Shown: positions 43,471 through 52,689 of the stretch, in pieces
How positions within the stretch are numbered: the first letter of the stretch is position 1
How the letters are laid out: the number at the start of each line of letters is the position of its first letter
Assembly: GCF_029277445.1 (NCBI RefSeq)
Contig: NZ_CP119568.1
Coordinates: 267,501-331,500, forward strand
Direction: 5' to 3'
DNA from: Pararhizobium qamdonense
GTDB lineage: Bacteria; Pseudomonadota; Alphaproteobacteria; Rhizobiales; Rhizobiaceae
Length of the DNA: 64,000 nucleotides
Notes under the pieces: model-generated
The model's input: only the letters and a program-made list of their open reading frames with translations
The model's database searches: none
Told to the model about the DNA's origin: nothing
Translations under genes and position numbers: made by a program

Positions 43471-45036
43471 ATGAGCCCCGTATCCTTTCTTTTGGTCGAT
43501 GATCTTGAGGAAAATCTCCTCTCTCTGGAGGCGCTTTTGCGCCGCGAAGGTCTGGTCCTTCTGAAGGCGCGCTCCGGCGATCAGGCGCTTGAACTGCTTT
43601 TGCAAAACGATGTGGCGCTCGCCCTCATCGACGTCCAGATGCCGGGTCTCAATGGCTTTGAGCTGGCAGAGCTGATGCGCGGCAATGAGCGCACCCGGCG
43701 TGTGCCGATCATCTTCGTGACAGCCGGCAGCGCCGATGGCCAGCGCCGCTTTCGCGGCTATGAGGCAGGCGCTGTCGATTTCATCCAAAAGCCCATCGAA
43801 ACCGATATTCTGCGCAGCAAGGCCGATGTGTTCTTCGAACTCTACCGGCAGCGCCAGCAGATCGCATCGCAGCGTGATGAATTGGAGACGCAGGCCGACG
43901 CCTTAAAGCAGGCCGATCGCCGCAAGGACGAGTTTCTGGCAACCCTGGCGCATGAATTGCGCAATCCGCTAGCGCCCTTGCGCCACGGGCTGGATATCCT
44001 GCGCCGGGATCCCGACGGGCCGGATGCCGGCAGTATTCGCGATATGATGGATCGGCAAATGGTGCATCTGGTGCGGTTGATCGACGACCTTCTGGACGTC
44101 TCGCGGGTCAGCCAGGGCAAGATCGAGCTTCGCAAGGATGCGATCGTGGTCGGGGATGTCGTGCGATCGGCGATCGAGGCGAGCCGTCCCCTTATCGAAG
44201 CGGCGCAGCATTCACTCACTGTCGATATTCCGCCAGAGCAGCTCTGGCTCGACGCCGACCATACCCGCATTTCGCAGGTCATCGCCAATCTTTTGAACAA
44301 TGCTGCGAAATACACACCTTCTGGCGGCCGGATCGATGTTTCCGTGCGCGCTGTGGGTGGAGAGGCTGTCATCGAGGTTTCGGACAATGGCATCGGCATA
44401 CCCGCCGCCATGCGATCCGAAGTGTTTCAGCTCTTTGCCCAGGTCGATGATCATCTCGGCCGGGCGCAGGGAGGCCTCGGAATAGGTCTGGCGCTGGTCA
44501 AGCAGCTGGTGGGCCTGCACGGCGGGACCGTTGAGGCAAAGGGCCGCGCCGATGGTATTGGTAGCGTGTTCAGCGTTCATTTGCCGCTTTCGTCCAAAAC
44601 GGAAACGCAGGACCGTCCGCCGAAGGTTTTATCGAGCGAAATCCCGGCCGCGCAGTCCTTGAAGGTGCTTGTGGTCGATGACAATGCCGAGCTCGCCTTC
44701 ATGCTGGGCTTGATGCTGGAAGAGATGGGACATGATTTCGAAATCGCGTCGGATGGCCCAAAAGCGCTTGAAGCCGCACAGCGGTATCGTCCCGATGCGA
44801 TCCTTCTGGATATCGGATTGCCCGGCATGGACGGCTACGAGGTGTGCCGGGCTTTCCGCAAGGACGAACTCTTCAAGACTACGCCGATCATCGCGCAGAC
44901 AGGCTGGGGCCAAAGCCGGGACAAGACGCTGGCGCAGGAGGCAGGGTTCAATCATCATCTGACCAAGCCCGTGGCCTTCGAGGATCTTGAAAAGCTTTTG
45001 GCAGAGGCCGCCGTGCCGCAGGCTTCTGGAATGTGA
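43471..45036 (+). CDS. REC-histidine kinase-REC hybrid protein
   Basis: The 521-residue soluble protein has an N-terminal receiver (Asp54 in LIDVQMPGLNG), a coiled coil (about 125-150), the phosphoacceptor domain with His161 (LAHELRNPLAPL), an ATPase domain (NNAAKYTPSGG, DNGIGIP, GGLGIGLALVK) and a C-terminal receiver with Asp447 (LLDIGLPGMDGYE). With receivers at both ends it can take phosphate from the upstream kinase and pass it on. It is the last gene of the four-gene signalling operon. Confidence 0.92.
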   Translation: MSPVSFLLVDDLEENLLSLEALLRREGLVLLKARSGDQALELLLQNDVALALIDVQMPGLNGFELAELMRGNERTRRVPIIFVTAGSADGQRRFRGYEAGAVDFIQKPIETDILRSKADVFFELYRQRQQIASQRDELETQADALKQADRRKDEFLATLAHELRNPLAPLRHGLDILRRDPDGPDAGSIRDMMDRQMVHLVRLIDDLLDVSRVSQGKIELRKDAIVVGDVVRSAIEASRPLIEAAQHSLTVDIPPEQLWLDADHTRISQVIANLLNNAAKYTPSGGRIDVSVRAVGGEAVIEVSDNGIGIPAAMRSEVFQLFAQVDDHLGRAQGGLGIGLALVKQLVGLHGGTVEAKGRADGIGSVFSVHLPLSSKTETQDRPPKVLSSEIPAAQSLKVLVVDDNAELAFMLGLMLEEMGHDFEIASDGPKALEAAQRYRPDAILLDIGLPGMDGYEVCRAFRKDELFKTTPIIAQTGWGQSRDKTLAQEAGFNHHLTKPVAFEDLEKLLAEAAVPQASGM

Positions 45037-45046
45037 GAGCCGGTTC

Positions 45047-45080
45047 CCCTGGAGGTGGTTCTGACCACGCATCTCCAGGG
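45047..45080. terminator. Cruciform-type hairpin between convergent genes
   Basis: CCCTGGAG (45047-45054) and CTCCAGGG (45073-45080) form the outer stem, with an inner GTGGT/ACCAC stem. It lies right after the signalling operon and before the end of a leftward gene. There is no U-tract, so termination is likely but not certain. Confidence 0.55.
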
Positions 45081-45097
45081 TGACGGTAGTTTTCCGA

Positions 45098-45991
45098 TCA
45101 GGCGGCGTAATAGTCCGGCTGATCCAGGTCGGACAAGAGATCCGGACCGGCCGGAGCCCATCCAAGGACAGCGCGTGTCCGGGCGCTAGACGCCGCCATA
45201 GTGCCGCCGGCCATGCTGGCAAACCAGCCGAAATGCTCGCGGGGGCGCGGCTCGACGGGTAAGCCCAACTGGCGTCCAATAACCTCTGCAATCTGCCGGA
45301 ATGGGACCGCCTCGTCAGCTACGGCATGATAGACGCGCTCCGTCACGCCGGTTTCAAGCGCGAGGCGATAGATGCGGGCGGCATCATCGCGGTGCACCCC
45401 CGACCAGCAGTTCGAGCCGTCGTCGAGATAAGCCGAGAGACCTGTCTGACGGGCAAGGCGGACGAGGACCGGGATGAAGCCGTAGTCTCCCAAACCATGA
45501 ACGGAGGGAGCAAGCCGCACGGTCGCTGCACGAACGCCGCGCTCGGCAACGGCCTGGGCGGCCAATTCCGGCTTGCGTGGCGCAGCCGGGTTCGGGAGGT
45601 CGGTTTCGATGGCGCCGAGCGGCAGGCCCGAGAGGCCCGAGGTTACCAGCAACGGACGGTCTGAACCTGATAGAACCTTGCCGAGAAATTCGATGACCCG
45701 CTGATCGAGCGCCGCACTTTCCAGAAACTTGGAAAAGTCGTTGCCCAAATTTCCTTGGATGAAATCGTGATTGAAAGCCGTGTGAATAACAGCATCCGCT
45801 TCCATGGCAGCCTGCTGCAGCACGGCAAAGTCCTCCAGGCTGCCTGTAACGGCGCGGGCGCCGCTCGCCAACAGTGCAATCGCCTTGTCCGCTGATCGCG
45901 ACAGTCCGGAAACCGTATGACCGGCTGCGATCAGGTCCTTGACGATCGCCGATCCGACCCAACCGGTCGCCCCTGTAACAAATACATGCAT
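45098..45991 (-). CDS. NAD(P)-dependent epimerase/SDR-type oxidoreductase
   Basis: The 297-residue protein has the extended/atypical SDR Rossmann motif (VFVTGATGWVGSAIV, residues 3-17) and GLSRSADKA for cofactor binding. The usual YxxxK is not evident; GVHRDDAARIYRLAL is typical of the atypical SDR group. The start at 45991 has AAGGAG at 8 bases. It lies 62 bases after the O-methyltransferase gene on the same strand and is probably co-transcribed under the TetR regulator. The substrate is unknown. Confidence 0.85.
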   Translation of the reverse strand: MHVFVTGATGWVGSAIVKDLIAAGHTVSGLSRSADKAIALLASGARAVTGSLEDFAVLQQAAMEADAVIHTAFNHDFIQGNLGNDFSKFLESAALDQRVIEFLGKVLSGSDRPLLVTSGLSGLPLGAIETDLPNPAAPRKPELAAQAVAERGVRAATVRLAPSVHGLGDYGFIPVLVRLARQTGLSAYLDDGSNCWSGVHRDDAARIYRLALETGVTERVYHAVADEAVPFRQIAEVIGRQLGLPVEPRPREHFGWFASMAGGTMAASSARTRAVLGWAPAGPDLLSDLDQPDYYAA

Positions 45992-46053
45992 TGATATTCT
46001 CCTTGATAAGGTCGCCGCCTGAGCGGGTGGACGTTTGTGTCTGAAACGCCGGA

Positions 46054-46707
46054 TCAGGCGCTGCGCATGGTCACTAAAATATCGTCTGCGACGGATGTGG
46101 ACATATAGCGGCCGGGGTTGGACCGGATATAATCGACATATTCCGGGCAATCATCCGCATCGTCTGCAATGATCAATGCACCGGGGCTCAGTTGCGGCTC
46201 GATCAGCTTGAAAATGTCGAGGTAGAGGGCCTTGGCACCATCAAGCAGAACCAGGTCGATCGCGTCGGGAAGATCGGTGAACGTTCTGAGCGCATCGCCC
46301 TGCCTGACATCGACAAGGTCAAGAAGTCCGCCTGCATCAAGGTTCTGTTTTGCGCGAAGCACTTTGGATGGTTCGAATTCGCTCGTAATCAATTGGCCGC
46401 CGCCATTGTCGCGCAATGCTGCAGCCAGGAACAGCGTGGAGATACCGAAGGACGTTCCAAACTCCACGATCGTGCGGGCGTAGCTGGAGCGCGCCAACAG
46501 GTACAGAAGACGGCCTGTCTCGCGCGACACCGGAAGCCAGAGTTCCTTTATCAGGCCGTAGAAATGCACATAGTCCGTCTTGCTGTGCAGGAGGCGCTCA
46601 CGCTCCTCTTCGGATAGGGCGCCCATGGCGGGGCTGGTCGCCGCATCGGCCTCGTCGAACAGGCGGTCAAGAAGTGCGGCCAGCGGCTGGCGTGTCAGGG
46701 TGGTCAT
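46054..46707 (-). CDS. Class I SAM-dependent O-methyltransferase
   Basis: The 217-residue protein has the O-methyltransferase family 3 pattern: TIVEFGTSFGISTLFLAAAL (SAM motif I, about residues 78-97), DLVLLDGAKALYLDIF and ALIIADDADD. Members methylate catechols or other small hydroxyl compounds, usually with a divalent metal. It is divergent from a TetR gene with a 90-base gap. Confidence 0.87.
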   Translation of the reverse strand: MTTLTRQPLAALLDRLFDEADAATSPAMGALSEEERERLLHSKTDYVHFYGLIKELWLPVSRETGRLLYLLARSSYARTIVEFGTSFGISTLFLAAALRDNGGGQLITSEFEPSKVLRAKQNLDAGGLLDLVDVRQGDALRTFTDLPDAIDLVLLDGAKALYLDIFKLIEPQLSPGALIIADDADDCPEYVDYIRSNPGRYMSTSVADDILVTMRSA

Positions 46708-46752
46708 CGGGAATGCCTTTGTGTCAGGTAACTTGCTTTCGAGAATGAAAAT

Positions 46753-46765
46753 ACGAATAATTCGT
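46753..46765. promoter_or_regulatory. Candidate TetR operator
   Basis: ACGAAT-A-ATTCGT is a perfect inverted repeat in the 90-base gap between the divergent O-methyltransferase and TetR genes. Short dyads in such gaps are typical operators for TetR repressors. Confidence 0.55.
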
Positions 46766-46797
46766 CGTGTTCGCTAATCGCATTGCAGGTGCCCCGG

Positions 46798-47433
46798 ATG
46801 ACAGATCGCGCAAGTGCCCGTATTTCTTCACGTAAAGCACCAAAGCAGGCCCGCTCGAACGATCTGGTCACAGCCATTCTCCAGGCTGCTATTCAGGTTT
46901 TGGCGCAGGAAGGCGCGCAGCGTTTCACCACAGCGCGGGTTGCGGAACGGGCGGGTGTCAGCGTCGGTTCGCTCTACCAGTATTTCCCCAACAAGGCGGC
47001 AATCCTGTTCCGGCTGCAAAGCGACGAGTGGCGGCAGACGTCGAGCCTGCTCGGCGCGATCCTCACTGATTATTCCCGGCCACCATTGGATCGGCTACGA
47101 TCCCTCGTTCACGCTTTCCTCCGGTCCGAATGTGAGGAGGCGGCAGTGCGTGGAGCCTTGAGCGATGCGGCCCCGCTTTATCGCGACGCGCCGGAGGCTC
47201 ATGCCGCCAAGGAAACGGACGAGCCGCTGATCGCCCGGTTCATGCTGGAGCTTCTGCCACAGGCATCGCCGCAAGCGCGCGAACTCGCCGGCGATCTCGT
47301 CACCACAACGCTGAGCACGGTTGGAAAAGAATTTTCCACCAGCCCACGCACAGACAAGGAAATCGAGGTCTATGCCGGTGCGATGGCCGACATGTTCAGC
47401 TCATACCTGCTCGGTGTGGCAGAGGGGAAATGA
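46798..47433 (+). CDS. TetR-family transcriptional regulator
   Basis: The 211-residue protein has an N-terminal helix-turn-helix (about 22-68, FTTARVAERAGVSVGSLYQYFPNKAAIL as the core from FTTAR on) and a helical C-terminal ligand domain. ATG at 46798 is chosen; a TTG at 46783 would add five residues. It is divergent from the O-methyltransferase and SDR genes and probably represses them through the palindrome at 46753-46765. Confidence 0.9.
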   Translation: MTDRASARISSRKAPKQARSNDLVTAILQAAIQVLAQEGAQRFTTARVAERAGVSVGSLYQYFPNKAAILFRLQSDEWRQTSSLLGAILTDYSRPPLDRLRSLVHAFLRSECEEAAVRGALSDAAPLYRDAPEAHAAKETDEPLIARFMLELLPQASPQARELAGDLVTTTLSTVGKEFSTSPRTDKEIEVYAGAMADMFSSYLLGVAEGK

Positions 47434-47646
47434 AGCAGACGGGTGCCGGACTCGCAGTAACTTTTAGCGCTGGGTATCCTTGCTGACAGCTGTGAAATGC
47501 AAGCGCTCGGGAAACTGAAACCGGACTTGAGACTTTTCGTTAGGGCCTGTCTTCCCCTGCGCTGCACAAAAATGTTGCGCCGCATACATTGTGACCCCGT
47601 CGCACATGCTCATCCTGATTCCTCATGAACTCCGGCAATGCATCGA

Positions 47647-47675
47647 TTGACAGCCGTGGCTGCACCCTCAATATG
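47647..47675 (+). promoter_or_regulatory. Probable sigma-70 promoter of the fructosamine uptake operon
   Basis: A consensus TTGACA (47647-47652) is followed 17 bases later by AATATG. The operator-like TTGTCAGACA begins right after it at 47679, so a bound repressor would block initiation. Confidence 0.5.
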
Positions 47676-47678
47676 TCG

Positions 47679-47696
47679 TTGTCAGACATCTTACAA
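47679..47696. promoter_or_regulatory. Candidate FrlR-like operator A
   Basis: The sequence TTGTCAGACATCTTACAA shares TTGTCAGACA with the site at 53899. Its reverse complement matches 53770-53786 in the pattern TTGTAAGA-N3-CTGACA. It lies 29 bases before the binding-protein start codon. Confidence 0.65.
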
Positions 47697-47724
47697 AATG
47701 TCGCTGAGTATGCTGGGAGGCACT

Positions 47725-48549
47725 ATGAATATTTTCGCAAAGCTTATTGCTGGCACTGCGTTGCTGGCTGCCGCAAATTCTGCCTATGCAGGCGAAACGC
47801 TGGATCGCGTCATGGAAAACAAGGCGATGGTTGTTGCGACCAACAGCAGCTGGCCGCCGCAGAGCTTTCTCGATGACAACAATGAAATGGTTGGCTTCGA
47901 TATCGATGTCTCCCGTGAGATCGCCAAGCGCCTGGGCGTTGAAGTGAGCTTCCAGACGCCGGACTGGGCGACACTGACGGGTGGACGCTGGCAGGGCCGC
48001 TACGACATTGGCGTCGGCTCCGTCACGCCGACCAAGGCGCGCGCGCAGGTCATCGATTTTGCCGGCATCTACTATTACAGCCCCTATGTCTACGTGGTTC
48101 ACAAGGATAGCCCCGCCAAGGCGGTGAGCGATCTGAACGGGAAGGTCATCGGCGTCGAGACCGCAACGACATCGGAAGACTTTATCCGCCGTCAGCTGGA
48201 AATCGATGCTCCCGGCCTGCCGCCGATCGAATACAAGCTGGAGCCGGGCGAAATCCGCACATTTGCCGATTCGATGCTGCCGTTCGACGACCTGCGCCTT
48301 GGCGCTGGTGTGCGTCTCGATGCCGTCATTGCGCCCGAGCAGACTGCCAAGAACGCGATCAAGAATGGCTATCCGCTGCGCATTCTCGAAGACGGCTATG
48401 CCTTCCGCGAACCGCTGGTCGTCATCGGCGAAAAGACCGATCCGGAATGGACCGCAAAGATCGGCGGCTTCATCGCCGACATGAAAAAGGACGGCACGCT
48501 CGCTGCCCTGACGACCAAATGGTATGGCAAGGACTACAGCGCCGACTAA
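47725..48549 (+). CDS. Amino-acid-type periplasmic binding protein (likely fructosamine)
   Basis: The 274-residue protein has a Sec signal peptide (FAKLIAGTALLAAANSAYA, cut before GETL) and a family 3 (HisJ/GlnH type) solute-binding fold: SSWPPQSFLDDNNEMVGFDI, then the arginine-containing VGSVTPTKARAQVIDFAG for the ligand carboxylate. The start at 47725 follows GGGAGG. The nearby Amadori kinase and deglycase and the shared operator suggest that its ligand is a fructosyl-amino acid, as for Agrobacterium SocA; this is inference. Confidence 0.88.
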   Translation: MNIFAKLIAGTALLAAANSAYAGETLDRVMENKAMVVATNSSWPPQSFLDDNNEMVGFDIDVSREIAKRLGVEVSFQTPDWATLTGGRWQGRYDIGVGSVTPTKARAQVIDFAGIYYYSPYVYVVHKDSPAKAVSDLNGKVIGVETATTSEDFIRRQLEIDAPGLPPIEYKLEPGEIRTFADSMLPFDDLRLGAGVRLDAVIAPEQTAKNAIKNGYPLRILEDGYAFREPLVVIGEKTDPEWTAKIGGFIADMKKDGTLAALTTKWYGKDYSAD

Positions 48550-48559
48550 GCCTTCAATA

Positions 48560-48581
48560 ATGCCGGGCGCAAGCCCGGCAT
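48560..48581 (+). terminator. Attenuator-type hairpin after the binding-protein gene
   Basis: ATGCCGGGC and GCCCGGCAT form a perfect 9-bp stem closed by a GCAA tetraloop, followed by CTTCTT. It lies 11 bases after the binding-protein stop. It would lower expression of the downstream oxidase and transporter genes or protect the upstream mRNA. Confidence 0.65.
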
Positions 48582-48603
48582 CTTCTTGCCAGATGAGCCT
48601 CCC

Positions 48604-49884
48604 ATGACCTATCCAGATACCTATTACCGCCGCACCTTGGCGAACGCGGCCGAGCGTCCTGCACTCTCCGGCTCCGTCGATTGCGACACCGTGATCATTG
48701 GCGGTGGCCTCGCCGGCCTGACGACCGCCCTGCAGCTTGCCCGTGCGGGCCACTCCGTCACCGTTCTCGAAGCCAGCAGCGTCGGCTTTGGCGCATCCGG
48801 CCGCAATGGTGGCTTCGTCAGCCCCGGTTTTGCAACCGGCAGCGACGCCATCGCCCGTGCCGCAGGCCCTGATGCTGCGCGAAAACTGCATCTGCTTTCG
48901 ATCGAGGGCGTGGATTTTATCCGCAACACGATCCGGGAACTGGGAATCTCGGAGGCAAAACCGCAGGCCGGCATCATGAGCGTGACACGCTACGATGACG
49001 GCGCAAGCCTGAAGGCGCATGCGGACCATATGCGCCGCGAATACAACTATGAACTCGAGTTTCTCGGGACTGACGCGGTCCGCGGCCGCCTCAAATCCAA
49101 CCGCTATTTCCAGGCGCTGCGCGATCCGAAAGCCTTCCACATGCACCCGCTGAATTATCTGCGGGCGCTCGCAGCCGAGATCGAGCGGCTGGGGGGGCGT
49201 ATCTACGAAAATTCACAGGCGACGCGTTGCAGCCTGGCGGGCGCACAAAAGCTCGTTACATGCCAGGGCGGACAGGTGCGCGCCCGCCAGATCGTCTTTA
49301 CCACGGGGGGCTACACATCCTCGCTGGTCGGAAAACTCAATCGCGCCTATTTGCCGATTGCCACCTATGTCATGCTGACGGAGGAAGCGCCGGACCTCAT
49401 CCGCAGCGCGATTGCCACCCGCGATGCGATAGGCGACAACCGCCGTGCCGGCGACTACTACCGTCTCGTTGAGGATGGAAAGCGTATCCTTTGGGGCGGC
49501 CGCATCACCACGCGGGCTGCCTCGCCCGCAGCGCTTGCCGGTGAACTGCGCCGCGAGATGACGACCACCTATCCCCAGCTGAAAGACCTGAAGACCGAGC
49601 TGGCATGGTCCGGCCTCATGTCCTATGCCCGCCATCTCATGCCCCAGATCGGGGAAATGCAGCCGGGTGTGTGGCATTGCACCGCCTTCGGGGGACACGG
49701 CCTCAACACGACGGCGATTGGCGGCAAGCTGGTGGCTGAAGGCATTCTTAAGCAATCGGACCGCTACCGGCTCTTCAAACCGTTCGGCCTCGTTTGGGCG
49801 GGCGGTCTTGCGGGGCTTGCGACCGCACAACTCACCTATTGGAAATTGCAGGCGCAGGACTGGTGGCGCGAACGCGCCGCCTGA
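48604..49884 (+). CDS. FAD-dependent amine oxidase (DAO family)
   Basis: The 426-residue protein has the N-terminal FAD motif (VIIGGGLAGLTTALQLARAG, then LEAS, residues about 30-58), the GASGRNGGFVSPGF segment typical of PuuB-like oxidases and the C-terminal GGHGLNTTAIGGKLVAE. It belongs to the D-amino-acid-oxidase family with glycine, sarcosine and gamma-glutamylputrescine oxidases. In this locus it may oxidise fructosyl amines (amadoriase activity) or the released amine. The start at 48604 is chosen; the ribosome-binding site is weak. Confidence 0.87.
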   Translation: MTYPDTYYRRTLANAAERPALSGSVDCDTVIIGGGLAGLTTALQLARAGHSVTVLEASSVGFGASGRNGGFVSPGFATGSDAIARAAGPDAARKLHLLSIEGVDFIRNTIRELGISEAKPQAGIMSVTRYDDGASLKAHADHMRREYNYELEFLGTDAVRGRLKSNRYFQALRDPKAFHMHPLNYLRALAAEIERLGGRIYENSQATRCSLAGAQKLVTCQGGQVRARQIVFTTGGYTSSLVGKLNRAYLPIATYVMLTEEAPDLIRSAIATRDAIGDNRRAGDYYRLVEDGKRILWGGRITTRAASPAALAGELRREMTTTYPQLKDLKTELAWSGLMSYARHLMPQIGEMQPGVWHCTAFGGHGLNTTAIGGKLVAEGILKQSDRYRLFKPFGLVWAGGLAGLATAQLTYWKLQAQDWWRERAA

Positions 49885-49903
49885 TCAAAAAGTCGGGGAC
49901 ATT

Positions 49904-50875
49904 ATGCTCGGAAGACTGTTACTCACCTATCCCACGGTGGCGCGCCGCATCGGCGTCCTACTGATTTTTGCCCTGGTCGCTGCGGCACTTTACGCGCTGG
50001 GAATAAGCTCCGCCTGGATCGGCAAGCTCTATCCGCCGGCGATCGACTGGCTGAAGGACAACAAGCAGCTTGGGCGCGCCCTTTCTGCCGTCGCGATTGC
50101 CCTGATCATCGCGTTCAACTGGAAACTGCTGCAGCTTCTGCCCCGCCGGCAACAGATCGTGACGGTCTGGATCGAGCTGTTCGTCCTCCTGATGCTGTTC
50201 TTCTACTCCTTCGACCTCTCCTTGTCCTTCATCGCCCGCAAGATCGGTTTCATGATCTCGCAAGGCGTTGTCACGACGCTCTACATCTCCGCCATCTCGA
50301 TCGCGATCGCGACCGTGATTGCCCTGGCGGGGGCAATGGCGAAGCTCTCTAAGAATGGTGTGGTCTACGGTCTTGCCACTTTCTATACGTCGCTTTTCCG
50401 TGGCCTGCCCTTGTTGATGCAGATCTATATCATCTATCTCGGGCTGCCGCAGGTCGGCTACGTCATCAGCGCTGTTCCGGCAGGCATCCTCGCTTTGTCG
50501 CTCTGCTACGGTGCTTACATGACCGAGATTTTCCGCGCCGGCATCGAGAGCATCTCGCGTGGCCAGACGGAAGGGGCGACAGCGCTTGGACTGAGCCCCA
50601 ATCAGACGATGTTCCTGGTCATTCTTCCACAGGCGATGCGGGTTATCGTCCCGCCGACCGGCAATCAGTTCATCGCCATGCTGAAGGACTCGTCGCTCGT
50701 CTCCGTCGTCGGTGTCTGGGAGATCATGTATCTCGCCCGCACGCAGGGACAGACGGAGTTCCGCCATATCGAAATGCTGATCACCGCCTCGATGATCTAC
50801 TGGGTTCTGTCCATGGGCCTCGAATACCTGCAGTCGCGCATTGAAGGCCATTTCGGACGTTTCAACGCCCGCTGA
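49904..50875 (+). CDS. Amino-acid-type ABC permease with extended N-terminus
   Basis: The 323-residue permease has a HisM/GlnP-type core (about 125-320) with the EAA-like loop ([20 protein letters not shown]). About 110 extra residues come first, with three hydrophobic segments (about 14-34, 58-76, 85-108) that usual HisM proteins of about 230 residues lack. It is the only permease in the operon, so it probably works as a homodimer. It starts 19 bases after the oxidase stop. Confidence 0.88.
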   Translation: MLGRLLLTYPTVARRIGVLLIFALVAAALYALGISSAWIGKLYPPAIDWLKDNKQLGRALSAVAIALIIAFNWKLLQLLPRRQQIVTVWIELFVLLMLFFYSFDLSLSFIARKIGFMISQGVVTTLYISAISIAIATVIALAGAMAKLSKNGVVYGLATFYTSLFRGLPLLMQIYIIYLGLPQVGYVISAVPAGILALSLCYGAYMTEIFRAGIESISRGQTEGATALGLSPNQTMFLVILPQAMRVIVPPTGNQFIAMLKDSSLVSVVGVWEIMYLARTQGQTEFRHIEMLITASMIYWVLSMGLEYLQSRIEGHFGRFNAR

Positions 50876-50930
50876 TCCCACAATGCCTGCCGGAACGAAA
50901 CCAGTGCGGGAAATCCTTGAAGGAACGTCC

Positions 50931-51680
50931 ATGCCATCATCCAAGCCTGACATCGAGATCGCGCTGACCGGCGTGCACAAATGGTACGGTGCGTACCATG
51001 CGCTCACAGATATCAACCTTGAGATTGCCAAGAAGGAGCGGATCGTGATCTGCGGGCCATCCGGCTCAGGCAAATCCACGTTGATCCGCTGCATCAACCG
51101 GCTCGAAGCCCACCAGGAAGGCATCATCGCCGTTGGTGGCATCGAATTGAACGAGGACGAGAAAAACATCAACGGCGTGCGCCGCGAAGTCGGCATGGTG
51201 TTCCAGCACTTCAATCTCTTTCCGCACCTGACCGTTCTGCAGAACTGCATTCTCGCACCCGTCTGGGTCCGCAAGATGAGCAAAGCAGCAGCAACCGAAA
51301 TCGCCATGCACTTCCTGGAACGCGTGCGCATTCCAGAACAGGCTAACAAATATCCGGGCCAACTGTCCGGGGGCCAGCAGCAGCGGGTGGCCATCGCCCG
51401 CGCGCTGTGCATGAGCCCCAGGGTGATGCTGTTTGACGAGCCGACCTCGGCGCTTGATCCGGAGATGGTCAAGGAAGTGCTCGACACGATGGTGTCGCTG
51501 GCGCAAGAGGGTATGACGATGATCTGCGTGACGCATGAGATGGGCTTTGCCCGTCAGGTGGCCGACCGGGTGATCTTCATGGACCAGGGCCGTATCGTGG
51601 AAGAGGCACCGCCGACCCAATTCTTCGATAATCCACAGAACGAACGGAGCCGGCTGTTCCTCAGCCAGATCCTCCACTGA
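50931..51680 (+). CDS. Amino-acid-type ABC transporter ATPase
   Basis: The 249-residue protein is a GlnQ/HisP-type ATPase: Walker [11 protein letters not shown], signature [15 protein letters not shown], Walker [13 protein letters not shown] and the switch His in VTHEMGF. The start at 50931 has AAGGAA at 6 bases; in-frame ATGs further upstream lack one. It completes the importer with the permease and binding protein. Confidence 0.92.
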   Translation: MPSSKPDIEIALTGVHKWYGAYHALTDINLEIAKKERIVICGPSGSGKSTLIRCINRLEAHQEGIIAVGGIELNEDEKNINGVRREVGMVFQHFNLFPHLTVLQNCILAPVWVRKMSKAAATEIAMHFLERVRIPEQANKYPGQLSGGQQQRVAIARALCMSPRVMLFDEPTSALDPEMVKEVLDTMVSLAQEGMTMICVTHEMGFARQVADRVIFMDQGRIVEEAPPTQFFDNPQNERSRLFLSQILH

Positions 51681-51693
51681 CATCTGGACGATG

Positions 51694-51725
51694 AAAAGAG
51701 CCGGACCGGTCGCACCGGCTCTTTT
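51694..51725. terminator. Bidirectional terminator between convergent operons
   Basis: AAAAGAGCCGG and CCGGCTCTTTT form a perfect 11-bp stem with a 10-base loop, with A and T runs at both ends. It serves both the rightward transporter operon and the leftward kinase-deglycase operon. Confidence 0.9.
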
Positions 51726-51743
51726 GCTGCGCGGTCGGCATAC

Positions 51744-52556
51744 TCAGAGCAGATGCGGTTCCTGCGGAAAGCCGCCCACATGGGTGCAGGTGCGGGCCGC
51801 ATTATCGCGGCCTGAGATGACGCAGGCTTGAAGTCCGTTTCCTGCGATAAACGCATGCAGAAAACCGGCGATAAAGCTGTCGCCGGCACCCGTGGTATCG
51901 ACGATATCGACAGGAGTTATGCCGGTCTCAGCCCATTCGTTGCCGTCGGTTGCCGCCGACCCCTCGCTGCCGCGCGTGACGACTGCAAGCTTTGCGCCCT
52001 TAGCAAGCAATTGCTTCATCAACGCCTCGGCTTTGTCCCGGTCTTCACCCGCCGAACCGAAAGCGATGCGCAGACCGTCTATTCCGAGATGGACCGGATC
52101 ATTGTTGACGGAAATATCCTGCGACACGCCGATGCCTGCGGCGGCCAGACGGCGGCGCGCGGCCCCTTCATCGGCAATCCAGCCGATGTGAACGTGATCC
52201 ATGGTTAAAAGTGCGGCAAAATCTGTGTCGTTTGGCCTGTAGTCCTGGCAGACACCAAAATCCTCAAAGGCGAAGATGCGATCTCCGCTCTCTGTGATCT
52301 CGATATTTGTGTAGGCGGTCGTTCCAGGCAGCGTCTGCAGATGGTCAAGCTTCACACCGTTCTGTGACAGCAGGCTGCGGGTGCGCGCACCATCGGCATC
52401 CTCGCCCACGGCGCCGAAATAATACACAGTGTGGCCCAACAGAGCGAGCTGGACGGCAACATTGACGGCGTTACCTCCGACCAGCGACTGGCCGACGGGA
52501 GGCTGGAAGCGATCGACGCAATTGTCGCCAACGATGGCGAAACGGTAGTGAGACAT
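51744..52556 (-). CDS. frlD: PfkB-family fructosamine kinase (FrlD-like)
   Basis: The 270-residue protein has the ribokinase/PfkB fold: an N-terminal VGGNAVNVAVQLALLG motif and the C-terminal anion hole DTTGAGDSFIAGFL with the catalytic Asp. The length and the ITESGDRIF region fit FrlD, which phosphorylates fructoselysine at O-6. It follows the deglycase gene on the minus strand by 133 bases and would supply its substrate. Exact amino-acid specificity is unknown. Confidence 0.87.
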   Translation of the reverse strand: MSHYRFAIVGDNCVDRFQPPVGQSLVGGNAVNVAVQLALLGHTVYYFGAVGEDADGARTRSLLSQNGVKLDHLQTLPGTTAYTNIEITESGDRIFAFEDFGVCQDYRPNDTDFAALLTMDHVHIGWIADEGAARRRLAAAGIGVSQDISVNNDPVHLGIDGLRIAFGSAGEDRDKAEALMKQLLAKGAKLAVVTRGSEGSAATDGNEWAETGITPVDIVDTTGAGDSFIAGFLHAFIAGNGLQACVISGRDNAARTCTHVGGFPQEPHLL

Positions 52557-52689
52557 GGAACCTCAAAGATTGATTGCAACGGCAAGGCCGCGACTGTCAT
52601 TTTGACGGCCGCGGCCTTCTTAACTCAGCCAGCTTTGACGCTTGCAAAAACATGCGCCGCCGCCTGACGGTCATCTTGCCGATGAGGGC

